64,000 nt of DNA. It comes from Chamaea fasciata. Lineage: Eukaryota; Chordata; Aves; Passeriformes; Sylviidae. The notes below the pieces were generated by a model. That model saw only the letters and a program-made list of their open reading frames with translations, had not been told where the DNA came from and ran no database searches. Below are positions 1-11,300 of this stretch, one piece after another. The stretch covers positions 111,711,745-111,775,744 of the forward strand of contig JARCOQ010000002.1 in the NCBI GenBank assembly GCA_029207755.1, written 5' to 3'. The translations under genes were made by a program, and so were the position numbers. The stretch's first letter is position 1. Each line of letters starts with the position of its first letter.

Positions 1-359
1 GGCAAGGGGCTTGTGGGCACCACCTGGCCCCGTATTCCCTGTCACTGCATGTCCCTGGAGAGCAGGTAATGTCCTGATTCACAGCCAGACCCTTCTGGAT
101 GCAGCAGGACACGGGAAGGAGCTCATCCACCCCAGGAGACAAGCAGAGCAGGTCTGACCCGTGAAGGGTGGGAAACGCTCTGTGTGGAGCTGCCCATGCC
201 TTGTGCTCCTTCCAGGAAAAACCTGCAGGTCATCTCTTCCCTGGGGAAAAGCCTGCACCACCTCCAGTAGCAGATGCAGCATCAAAGGAAGCTCCTCAGA
301 TGTACTGAGTACTCTGTGGGTTGTACTGACGCCTTTTTGGGGCTACCTAAAAACAGAGG

Positions 360-760
360 CCAGACAAAATTAAGGTACAAAGCAGTTACATTTATTGAAG
401 GGCCCTCAGGTACACTTGGGGCAGACAAAGCCTCCCCAGGGGCTACACCCAAAATGGGTGACGTGTCACAGATTTTCACACTTTTGTAAGTTTGGTCCAT
501 TTGCACATTGGGGGTTAATCTTCCAATTACAGCTTCAGGTAATAAAGTCATTTACCCCACGTTTGCTCCCCCCCAACTCACCTTTGTTTACATTTCTCAG
601 GGCCTGGGACAGTGAGGTGTCCTTGAGTCCCGGACCTGGAGAGGAATTGTTGTGTCTGACCAAAATAGGAAAGCAGTAGCTAACACTCTATATGGAGTTT
701 AGAGTTATACACTAAAGAATTACAGGATTACAAATATGGGAAAAATATAAAAGCTAAAAT
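360..760 (-). mobile_element. Possible LTR-like retroelement fragment
   Basis: An AT-richer block that, read on the minus strand, has an AATAAA signal (plus-strand TTTATT near 392) and the general look of passerine endogenous-retrovirus LTRs. I recognise the style rather than a specific family, and I cannot place the ends or a target-site duplication. No coding sequence is associated. It could equally be unique intergenic DNA. Confidence 0.25.
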
Positions 761-1445
761 CCTGAGGCATCAGTACAAGCAAATGGTGACCTCTTCTGAA
801 ACAGGTGGGTGAGAATGGCCGCTCCAACACAGTAACAAATATGTAACCTATTTTCTAACCTATTCCTGCCTTGGCCTGTGGCAGCTGGGATCCTGTTTCA
901 GCTGCCATCACTGCAGGAAGACTTCTACACCAAATACATTGAACAGGTAAAAAAAAGATATATATTTTGAACAGTGACAGGCTCCCTTTCTCCCAGTTTA
1001 CCCACATTATTCAGATAGCAGGCACCATCACCAGTACTCCAACTCACTGGCCAATTCAGCTCAACCAGAAGCAGTTTTAACCTCATGCCCTCACCGCAAG
1101 ATGTTTTTTCTCTGCTGGCTAAAAATAAGCCAAGAATCAAGGAAAGCCTGTTCTGCCCTGAATTACTTGCTAGGCCCTCCCAAAATATTGCCAGCCCTTC
1201 TCCTGACATCTTCTCAAGTCCTGATGTGGAGCTTCAACTGCTTTGATAAAGCCGTTTTGAATATTAAATTACATGGGTGGAAAAACATGGATTCCTTCTC
1301 ACTTGCTACAGCAGAATCGGGAACATTTTAAAGCCAGGTTGTTTCTTCTAGGAAAAAAAAAATCATTGGTGGGAGGTGGCTGTGGTCATGAGAGGTCTTT
1401 CCTCCCAAGAGTGCAAAAGTAAAACCTGAGTGCTGCATCCCCACA

Positions 1446-1640
1446 GGGGTCACAGAATTACAGGATGGCTTGGGTTGGAAGGGACCTTAAAGACCGTATC
1501 ATTCCAACCCCCTGCCAAGGGCAGGGACACCTTCCACTAGCCCAGCTTTACCAAAGCCCTGTCCAGCCTGGCCTTGGACACTTCCAGGGATCCAGAGACA
1601 CCTCTGAGCTGTGACAGGGCCTCCCAACCCTCAGAGTAAA
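1446..1640 (-). mobile_element. CR1 LINE 3'-end fragment
   Basis: The plus strand begins TCACAGAATTACAGGATGG, followed by the GGTTGGAAGGGACCTTAAAGA block and the GGACACCTTCCACTAG block. This is the reverse complement of a CR1 3' end, so the element points to the minus strand. It is 5'-truncated, as most CR1 copies are. Confidence 0.85.
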
Positions 1641-3490
1641 GATGAGGTGAGAACTATAAAACTCCCTCTGCCAGGAATCTTTTTGGTGGTGTTTTAAAAG
1701 CAGAGTCCCACTCCCTGGACATGGATTTTTGTGTCACACCTTCTGGTGAAAGCCCAGAGCCATCCCAGTGCTCTCAGCCACCTCCCCCCACTTTTTTTTT
1801 GGCTGGATGGTTGCTCTCTCCAGTTGTTGCCTCCCAGTCTGGGGATGCTGATGTTTAGCCAGTGGAATTGTGCAGGTTAAATGCTGCAAAGCAACTCTTC
1901 ACGTGATAGAAGGTAGAGGATGGGGCAGTTCAAGCCTGCTGGGGGATGAGAACCTGTGCCCTGTGCTGTCCTGTGTTTGGTCTCTTTTAAACTTAGTAAC
2001 ACCAGCACTGCAGAACAGCAAGGTAAAATTAGATTTTATGATGTATACAGGCTGTGAAATAAATACCTGGCATTCCTGTGTGCGAGGAAGCACGGCAAAA
2101 TTTCCAGTGCAGACCTCAGCCCAGCTCCTCCTCTGCTCCTAACCCAGGCACAGGCAAAGCAGGAAAACCTACGTCAAAACACCTGCTGTCCTCAAAAAAC
2201 CCAATTGTGTGTGTGACTGTAGGGCTGGTGATGCTGAAGAGCCTGAGTGCACAGCAGCTCTGGGGGTGGTGGGAAAATATCGTGGTTTAAACTCAGCCAG
2301 CAACTAAGCCTGAGCATTCTGGTCAGATGCAAAGAAAGCTTTAACCTTGCCCACCCCTCCCCCCAAAAGGGGACTCTTTTCTTTCAAAGTCCTCAAACCT
2401 GCCATTTAGACTTTTTTTTTTTTTTAAAGAAAGTATTTAATTAAACAATTTATTTCTCTAATGGAAGCATTTTATTTCAAAATTGTCTTCTGTCCCTCCA
2501 ACACCCATCTAAATCTTGTTTCCTTTCAGGTTGAAAAGATCCCCATTTCTTGCAGTTTGGTCACTGAAGGGGAGAATCTTATTTTTGAGAAGGAGACAAC
2601 CAGGAAGGGGTGGCTGGGTTATTCTGTAACTGCAGTGCCCAGAAAACACAATTCTCGTTGGGGTTGGGTTTATTTGCAGCCTCTTCACAGGAGAGCTGCA
2701 TGTTCTCTGTCACATCAGATAGTCCACAAGAGTTTTCTGTGATGGATTACCTCTGGCAATGTTTTCCAGAGAGTCCATTTATTGCAAAAAGGCCAAAGGT
2801 AAAGTCATCCCTGTGCTAACACCTACACTAGTCTTGTCTTCGAAAGTTTAGTTCCAAAATAAGCATTCTGACAAGCCTCATTCTTGCCTGATCGTGTCAG
2901 CAGTGCTGAAGTTTCCTTCACCACTGTGTTTTGGAGAGCACAGCCCCAGCACGGACCAGGCAGCTCTGTGTGCTATCCTGGCTCTGGGGAGGAGTGGGGA
3001 AAAGAGGGACTCAAATACTCATGGGCTCTTCCTCTTCAAGCAAAATCTACATCCATGTAATTTCCTGATCCCTGGCTGGTGTTTGGGAATCACTGTGGAG
3101 CAGAAGCTGTTCAGTGCTCTCAGCTGATTTAATAGTAAAGGAGTTGCATGAGAAGCAGGAGACAGAGGTTTAGGGCTGCAGGTGGTGCAGAGACTAACCC
3201 TAGGATCCCAGAGGACACAGAGAGTCCCCCCCAGACAGCACCTAACACAATATGTCATTTCTGTCACCACTTTATGCCTGATTCAGCAAGGCTGACATGG
3301 GTGAGCTGGGTTTAACTTCCAGCGCAGGACACGAAACCAAAACAGCAACGAAATTCTACAAATCGTGGGGGAAGGGTTCAGAGCACTCCTGAAGATAAGG
3401 ATGTATTAAAATAAACAATAAATTGCTTATCTTTTACACTCACCAGTGACCTCCCCTCTCAGAGCAATCAGGTGCACAGCGAGGTGTGGG
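1641..3490. other. Upstream intergenic DNA without a recognised gene
   Basis: No exon with both splice signals and a family-like translation was found on either strand. A T-rich run lies near 2411-2425. Human CBS is followed upstream by U2AF1, but nothing resembling U2AF1 is seen here, so that neighbour, if present, lies outside the window. Confidence 0.5.
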
Positions 3491-3497
3491 GCAGGAC

Positions 3498-3598
3498 CCA
3501 ATCGCGTCCCTCCCGGAGCTTGTGGCTGTCCCCTGCCACCAGCACATATTAACTGGGGCTCAGGCTCAGCTCAGACACTTGGCTGACGGGCTGCAGGG
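3498..3598 (+). promoter_or_regulatory. Candidate CBS promoter and non-coding first exon
   Basis: A CCAAT box (3498-3502) lies about 47 bp upstream of a TATA-like CATATTAA (3545-3552). About 25-45 bp further on, the sequence CTGCAGGG is followed by a consensus donor GTGAGT starting at 3599. This spacing suits a short 5' UTR exon starting near 3575 and ending at 3598, which could splice into the CBS gene downstream. The ATTAAC core also resembles half of a liver-type HNF1 site. All of this is inference from motif spacing; no transcript evidence is available. Confidence 0.3.
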
Positions 3599-3775
3599 GT
3601 GAGTATTGGCTCATCTCTTACCTGCTTGGGAAAATGGGAGCCCTCATTGTCGTGGGGAGGCCTGGAATGTGGCATCCCCTGCTCCCCCATCCTGGTTCTC
3701 AGCTGGGGAGTGGCTGCGCTTTCAGTAAGTCCTGAAATAATCAGGCAAGCAGGGAGGATTTGGTTTCACACTACG

Positions 3776-3957
3776 AGGTCAGTGGAGGGGGTCTTCTGGA
3801 GAGCTTGCATAACTCCATCCTCGGAGGTTTTCAAGATCTAAGGAGGGCAAAGCCCTGAGCAGCTTGGGCTGAATTTAGTGGTGCCCCAGCTTTGAGCAGG
3901 AGGCTGCACTGGGTCCTCCCGAGGTCCCTTCCAACCTGGGTCACCCCATCATTCTGT
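3776..3957 (+). mobile_element. CR1 LINE 3'-end fragment, plus orientation
   Basis: The block ends AGGTCCCTTCCAACCTGGGT and then CATTCTGTTAA, the forward-strand CR1 3' terminus. It is one of only two recognisable plus-oriented CR1 pieces in the window. The upstream part has diverged from the common subfamilies. Confidence 0.75.
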
Positions 3958-6021
3958 TAAACTGATGTTACATTTGTCTGGTTCAATGGCAGCAATGCTA
4001 TTTCTTTGGAATAAGGCAAGAAAAAGGCATTTTGCTTCTCATGGAGCGATCTTGCATGGAGCTCTTTCTGCCTTGCTGAGTTCATCTCATTTTTCCCTCT
4101 CTTTACTTAATGAGCATCTGATTTTCTTCCCCTTGAAGTTATCAGAGCAGCCTGATAACCCGATACCTGCAATCTCCTATCTGCAGAGTGCTCTGTAAAC
4201 ATTAGCCTGTGTTCCTTGTCATATATTTTCATTAAGTGGCAGCAGCTGGATGTTATCATTCCTGGTCTCTTGGCCTGCTTCCCAGCTCCAGTGGAGATTT
4301 CCATTCATCCTTTGCCCAGTCTTGTGCCCTCTCAAGATCCTCCATTCAGCAGCAAGTAACGGGGCTGTGGCAGGACACCTGCAGTGGCTCAGGTGTACTT
4401 GGTGGCTGGCCAGATCACACCTGAGGCTTCAGCCAGGGATTGGGAGCAGTATTGGGACACAGGTAAGAGTCTTGGTAATCCAGAGAGGATGTATCTTCGC
4501 TTTGTGATCCAAATCTGCACTGGAGGCAGTGTGGGGAGATGTTTGCATTGACATTGCTGCTCTCAGCCACCCTTGGCTGCAGCCAGGCTCTCTGTCCACG
4601 GTTGTCCTTTCTCCTCACACCCCACCCAGCCCCTGGTGATGGATGTGACTGAGGCTGGCAGCAAGGGGACAGCTCAACCGGTGTTCAGGCCTCCAAAAGT
4701 CCCAGATTTTTCCCATCTGTGGGAAATGGATTCTTAGATAATTCTCAAAGCCTGACAGAAGGCTCACAAGTGTCTGTATACAAACTCTGAGATAAGAAAT
4801 GCTGACTTAGAAATTCCATAGAATGGGACGGACATTGTTGAGAGAGAAATAGAACTAGAAACAAGTTTCAAAGGATAGGTATAATCCGACACCATCCTTT
4901 GGTGCCATTTCAGGACATCTACTGTCTCACTTTGGGGGTTCTACACTTCAGGCAGTTTTTGAAGTTACCTTCAGAGTCACTGTGGGGTTTTTTGACATAT
5001 ATTAATATAAATATGAATCCAGAGTCTGGGCACAGAAATGCAGTGATTTGAGAGCGTCTTTTAAGTGGAAGGAGGACATCCGTGACATTCCTGCAGCACC
5101 AGCCTTTGAGGAGACACTTGCGGAATTCTCCAACGGAGAGGAGCATAGATGTTGACCTAGTCAAGGGCCAGCTCTTGTCTCTTTGTTCCCTGGGTGTCTA
5201 GAAAATTTGTCTGTATTCACTTTGGGTGAGAGAACAAATGAAAACCCCATTCTTGACTAATTTTTGTACCAGAAAAGAAATGTCAGGGAAACTGCAAACA
5301 GTGAGGAGAATGCAACCTTATTTTAGAAGGTTTTGAAGCCATGTCTCTTTCCACCCCACCACAATTATAGTAGAGATGGGCATCACCAGTAAAAGGAAGA
5401 AAAAAAATACATATAAAATCTATTTTGCCAGCATTTTGGGTGGTAACTGGTGAGCTCACTTGTGAAAGCGTGCTGACCACCTCTGATCCACTGTGGATTA
5501 TCTCTTCTTTACCCACAGGTGACTTTTGCTCCTTCCCAGCCAGTTAGTCAGGTAAACACAGATTTGGTTTGGGAGATACACTCAAGGCTAACATAAATCC
5601 TAACTTGCAAAGGAAATGAGCCTTTTTTTCCCCCTTTAATCCCTCCCAATGGGCAGCAGGTTTGTCAGGGGTGGGGAAGAGTACTGGGAAGCAAAGTTTG
5701 GTGGGAAAGCTTGCATGGGCTGCAGGATCCAAGGCATTCTGGAGTGACTGCCCTGCACCTTCATGGTTTCCTGCTGCTTTCTGAGGCTGAGGGTGGTGTC
5801 TCTGGAGAAAAAATAGGTGATTGAGGGCCTGGTGGGGGGGTGGACCAGAGTTCTTTGTCTGCTTTAGCTGTGGGGCCAGGTTGCAACACGAGGTTGTTGA
5901 CGTCCATCTTCGAAGATGCTCTGGGGCCTCTGTATAAGGAGAAGGTTCAGCCACACACCATGGGCTGTTCCATCCCCCTGGTGTTGCTGGAGTAATGGTG
6001 TGGTGTGTTTATGTGTTCCAG
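3958..6021. other. Probable CBS 5' intron or upstream DNA
   Basis: No exon is supported on either strand. Minus-strand open frames here (for example 5544-5954) show no family resemblance and no splice context. If the promoter at 3.5 kb is real, this is the first intron of the CBS gene. Confidence 0.4.
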
Positions 6022-6187
6022 AGACAGCCCAGGCCTCAGGGACCCAACCCCAGCCTCATCCTCCTGGCCAGCGTGGAAACCACCAGGGAATCACAGCACG
6101 GACCTCGGGCTGTCCTGGCACAGTGCTGCAAAGAAACTCCCACCAGGAGGGTGAAACGAGCAGGCAAGCAGGAGGATGGCAGAAATG
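6022..6187 (+). other. Candidate ATG-containing first coding exon of CBS
   Basis: The first clear CBS coding exon (8178) has no in-frame ATG after its acceptor, so the start codon must come from upstream. Here an acceptor-like TGTGTTCCAG ends at 6021. At 6176 there is an ATG in strong Kozak context (A at -3, G at +4). After four codons (MAEM) a donor-like GTAATT begins at 6188. The phase-0 end joins in frame to the phase-0 exon at 8178. The resulting N-terminus would be shorter than the human one. Donor strength is modest and other exons are possible, so this is only a candidate. Confidence 0.25.
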
Positions 6188-7635
6188 GTAATTAAGGCTG
6201 CCCTTGGGCTCATATGTCAAGGCACAAATAATTCAGATAATCATGTGGACTTAGCCACAACAGCGTGCTGGCCACTCTGAGTCACAGCTACTGCAGGGAG
6301 CCCAGGGAGTGAGGAGGGGCAGGGCTGTGGCTTCATGGCCTGGGGGGAAGATGATGCTCCCCAACTAAACTGGATTTCCCATTGCCCCTCCATGTGGCAG
6401 CAGATCTGGCCCTTCTGCAGGCAGTTCTCTGTGTTCAGAAATGGGATGTTTCTTCTTTGAGTCGCTGGTTTGGTTCTGTCAGACGGCAAAATGACGTCTC
6501 TGTTCACAGTCTGAAAGTTTAATGCAGAAGGAATGTCCAACACCACGTCTTTGACCATTTCTGCTGCAGCAAAGGTGGTGAAAGCCTTACACTTGCTCTA
6601 AGTGCAAAATGCACCACCGCAGAGGTGTAAGGAGACAGGGCAGCCTAAGCAGCTTCACATCAGCTTTCATCATCAGCTGAAGTGAGACACAAGTCTCCAT
6701 CCATGGCCCTATGGAGTTTCAAGGTCCCTTTATTCACTAATGGTTGAATCAAGGTAAATTCGTTCTGTGAACAAGCCAGAAAAAGAACTTACAGATACCA
6801 AAAATCATGTGTTTTTTCTCCCTGTGGTTTGTTTCCTTAGCACAGATGGGTGGTGGATGGATTGCAGAGAGGATCAGAGCAGAGAGGTCACACCAAACCT
6901 GCATGTAACCCCTGCTTCTGCTGTTGTTCACTAGCAGATGCTGAAAATAAACTTTAAGCCCAGACTCCTTCTTTTGTCTTTATGTGCACCAGCAATACAG
7001 AGAACACAGCACAGAAATTGCCTTCCTACAGAGCACTGATACCATCAGGGCTTGTGTGCTTAAAATCTGCTACTGAACTCAACCTTTTCCAACTTGTTTA
7101 ACCCTCTTCTCATTCCGTTTTTTCTCTGCTCTGCCCCTGTAGTTGTTCCTAATAATTCCACTCTGCCTTATTATTTATTGCTTATTATTTGATGCATCTT
7201 CTCTAACTCCCCCAGGATTTACAGCCTGTTCTCAGCACCAGCCTCTGGTCTCATTTCCAGTCTGATGAATCCTCCTCTCTTTAAGCTGCTTCACTGTGGG
7301 AGTTGCTTAGTAGCCCTGAGCACCTTTGCTGCCCTTTGCTGCTTTATTTTGTTGGTTCTTTTTTCTCATTTTTAATACACTTGGATGCCAGAGCAGAGGT
7401 GACCTCTAGGTCCCACCATCACCATAAAAGTATTTTCCAATTATTGCTGGATGGATTTACCTGCAGGTTCCTCACTGCCAAGGTGAAAAAAAGCTGTTCT
7501 TGACCAAAATAATTAAACTAGGAGCAAAAAATTTTCTAGTGGAGGCGATGGTTTTGAGATGGGGAAGAAGATGTCCTGGAGAGGATGCCCAGGTGATGTA
7601 TGGGGTCTATCACACCACTCCAAAAGAGCAATTTT

Positions 7636-7950
7636 GTCATGGAATCATGCAACTGCTGAGGATGGAAAAGACTGTAATGATCATCAGGTCCAACCATGAA
7701 CCCACTACCACCGTGTTCACCATTAGTCTGTGTCCTCAAGTGCCATGTCCACAGGAGTTTTGAACACTTCCAGGGATGGTGACTACACCACTTCACTGGG
7801 AATTCTATACAAATGCTTTACAACCCTTTCCATGATTTTTTTTTTTCCCTTTAAAAATGTATAATCTATTTTTTTTTCCTAATGTGTAATCTCCCCTGGG
7901 GCAACTTGAGTCCATTTCCTCTTGTCACACCAACTTGCTCCCTGGGAGAA
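7636..7950 (-). mobile_element. CR1 LINE fragment
   Basis: It starts TCATGGAATCATGCAACTGC and later carries ACTTCCAGGGATGGTGACTACACCAC, matching the reverse complement of a CR1 3' region from a subfamily different from the 1.4-kb copy. It lies just upstream of the first recognised CBS coding exon and is antisense to it. Confidence 0.8.
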
Positions 7951-8177
7951 GGAACTGACACTCCTCTCACTACAACATCCCTTCATCTGTTCATCTCCTT
8001 CCAACCTCCTCCCATCACTACAACCTCCTTATCCACCCGAGATCCATGTGGCTGAAATGCCAGCAGGATGCTTCAAGCAGCCTGGCCACCCTTCCCTCAC
8101 ACCCAAAAGCCATTTTTTTCCCTTCTGCAGCTATTTTTCTCCCAGGTGTCTATGTCACCTCTATTTCCACCACGCAG

Positions 8178-8320
8178 GAGCTGAGTAAGACGTGTCCCCT
8201 CGTGAATGGCAGTGGTGCAGGAAGTCAGGACAGCACGTGGGTCCTTCCCAACTTGCCCAGTAGGTGCACATGGACAGCCACAACGCCTGCCAGCAAGTCT
8301 CCACACTCCTGTGTTCCCTT
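8178..8320 (+). CDS. CBS: CBS coding exon with heme-ligand motif
   Basis: The acceptor is CCACCACGCAG (ends 8177) and the donor GTAAGT starts at 8321. The exon begins in phase 0 and ends with two bases of a Leu codon. It encodes ELSKTC through SRCTW to SPHSC, with Cys and His spaced 13 apart exactly as the human heme ligands Cys52 and His65. The region before SRCTW is weakly conserved, as usual for this family. The exact 5' border is the least certain of the set. Confidence 0.8.
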
Positions 8321-11300
8321 GTAAGTAATTCCTCCGTGCTGCTTGTTTCAGGGTGAGGCTCAGCACCTTTTCCTGGGGGTGGAATACTCTGGTGACACCA
8401 GGATGGTCATGGCCAGAAGCCAGTAGTTGTGTTAATGATGGTTTATTTTCCAGATGGCAAAACCAACTTGGTAGCTCCTCTCCAAGAAGAGCTTTTTCAC
8501 TCCCTTTTATTTCGCAAAAAGATGTGGCTGGCTCGAGTCTCAGCCCTGTGTTTTCCAGAGCATCTGCTAGTTTGGGGCATCTTATTTTAGATGGCTGAGA
8601 AACCTTCACAAAAATGGAATTATGGCATTTAGATCAGTAGCAAATGGCCACAGTGCAGAGAAAAGTTCTTGCTCTGAGCTGTTCTTGCCCTCACAGCAGC
8701 AGGTTCCCTTCCCAGGTGACGTGAGGGCCCAGACTAGACTTGACAAGAGGTGCTTTAATGACCCTGCAAACCAGACACAGACAAGCTACTAAAGATAAGG
8801 CTGTCCCATAAATGTCAGGGGAACTGCAGGCACTGCAGTGCAGGGATGTAGAACAGGAATCCAGCTCCAGCTGTGAGGAACCGGAGCCCATGGGAGGTGC
8901 AGCACTGCTCTGCATGGCCGTGCCTGACCACATGCCAGACAGGACAAGGCCAGGGCACTGCCACCAGCATGTGGGTACCCAGAGCAGCCTCTGGGTCTGG
9001 CCCATGAAGGAGGGAGGAGTGGGATGCAGAGCCCTGGAGCTGATCCAGCAATCTGTGCAACCAGGCACTCGCTCAGTGCAACCCCTGCAGCTGGTGCCTG
9101 AGGATAGAATCAGCTCTTTTCAGTCAAAATTATTTTTTTTTTCCCTCAATTATCATTCTGAGCAGGCTAGCGTTCTCATTTTTTAACAATTTAGCATCAG
9201 AGTGCCATGTCGGTGCCAGTGGCACCATCCCACCCCCAGACAGGAGAGGGACAGACATTCCCTAACCCTGGGCATCAAACACTGCTCTGGGGATGGAGTC
9301 TGGCTGAGGGGGCCCACACAGCACTGCTGGGGCAGGAGCTGAAACATAACCCACTGTGCAGCAGGGAAGAAAACAGCCTGGGACATGCCACAGCTTTGCA
9401 GCAATGCGTGGAGGGAGATGTGGTTTGGTTTCCCTGCTCTGAGTAAACCACAGGTGGCAGCCAATGTAGCAAAAATCTCTGGGCTTCCTGAGATTCCCAG
9501 ACGAAATCTGATTGAGTTTTGGGATTGAGAAGCAGAGGGAGGAGACAATATGTTATTTTAATTGAGAATATTAAATACTTAAATTTTTTGAGAGGTAGCC
9601 TAGTCCTGATATCCCTCAAGCCGGTTCTGACCCACTATAACCTCAGCAGGAATCCTTTGCTTTGCCAGGACTGGTTTTCCCCTGGACATCTTAAGGAACA
9701 GCAAGCCATGACTAAGAGCTGGAATCTTAGGGGGAAAACCATCCTTGTCCAGTGTCCTGAACTGATATCAGCATCTGCAGGATGCAATCCAGATGTGTAA
9801 TGCAGTTACACAGGTCACTCTCAAGAGAGCCAGGCTCAAGTTAAACATTATCTGAAGGAGCTGGAGCCTCCTCGTGCCATGGCTCAGCCCCACTGAGCAT
9901 TTCAGTGGCTTTTGGAGCAGATGGACAATGGCTGCAGCTGTGGGGGAAGCTCATTTATTGTGTTATTGCCTCACATTTGCCAGCACTCAGTGGAGCCTGC
10001 TGCAAACGCTTCCCATAGAGGGAGAGGTAACAGCACATCCCATCATTTCTAGGCTTGAAATGCAAGGATCCTCTTGGTAGTAAAGACCTTCACTAAACCC
10101 CTGTACTCCTGAAGGGCAGGAGGTGTTTATATCACATGTGCAAAACCTGGAGGGAGGTGTGTGAGGTCTCTGAGTAACCCAGGGTGACACCCCCGCACCA
10201 GATGGCTTCCTGCCAGCACACAGCCACCTGCCTGGCCTGACAGGGACAGGACAACTCCAGTTCAAGGGTCAAAGGATGATAAAGAGTGAGGGCTGTGCAA
10301 AGCAGAGCTGAGCGGTGAGGGAATGGGGGACTGTCACCCCACTGGCAGAGAGGTGTGTTCGGCTTGTGACCAGGGACAATGGGATGTCCCCCAAACAAAC
10401 ACAGCCCTCATCAATCTGTTCCTTTTGTCTGTGAAAGAGCTCAAGGCTGTGAGTTCTCCGGCCACGTGTGTTGGGAAAACAGGTCTTCTTCAGGATGCAG
10501 TTGCTGTGGTTCTTGGCTTCTGCTGGAGTCTGACAGCGCCTGGCAAATCCAGGCAGCTGGATTTCACTGATCACAGAGCTGGGTTTAATTGTTTGCAGAG
10601 CACTGTCCAGAACCCTCTGTGGTTTGGGCTTCTCTGATGGCTTGGAGCCATCCTTGCAAGTTTGGGAGTCCTGGCCAGCAACACTTGGCCCAGAGGCAGC
10701 TGGAAGTGTGGGGAGCAGAGATGGGGCTGGATAGGATGGGGAAAAGAGGAGGAGCCTTGTGCTGTGTCTCCTGGTTTTCTCACCCACAGCATAAAATCCT
10801 AAGGCTTGCCAGCATCCTCTCATTTACTCTAGACCTGGCCTAGGGCCTTGCAGAACAAGGCATTTCAGAACAGCCCTGAAAATTAATTAGTTTACTTTTT
10901 ATGTAAAAGAGCTAATAACTCATGATGGAGAACTGTAACTAGCTCCTGATGCCACTTATTTTTGTTGGGGACCTTTTCTCTTGGAGCTGGGTTGTCTTTT
11001 GGTGGCCTTGATGAAGTTGCCAAAACCTCACTCACTCAGATTTTCTCTCAGTTCATGTTGCACAACAGCATTGATACAACTTTTTCTTTTTTTTTCTTCC
11101 CCTGCACTATTTCAGGACAGAAGAAAAGAAGATCTTGCCCAATATCCTCAAGAAAATCGGCTGCACTCCGATGGTCCGAATCAACAAGATTGGGAAGTCC
11201 TATGGGCTCAAGTGTGAGCTCTGTGAGTATCCCCTTCTCACCAGGTTTTCGCATGCCATGAGTGAGGGTGAGGTGTGGGCATCAGAAGAGACTCTGTGAG

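Noticed and set aside
10269..10823. 184-codon minus-strand frame in a CBS intron
   Set aside because: No recognisable domain, and sense-strand neighbours are clearly CBS exons.
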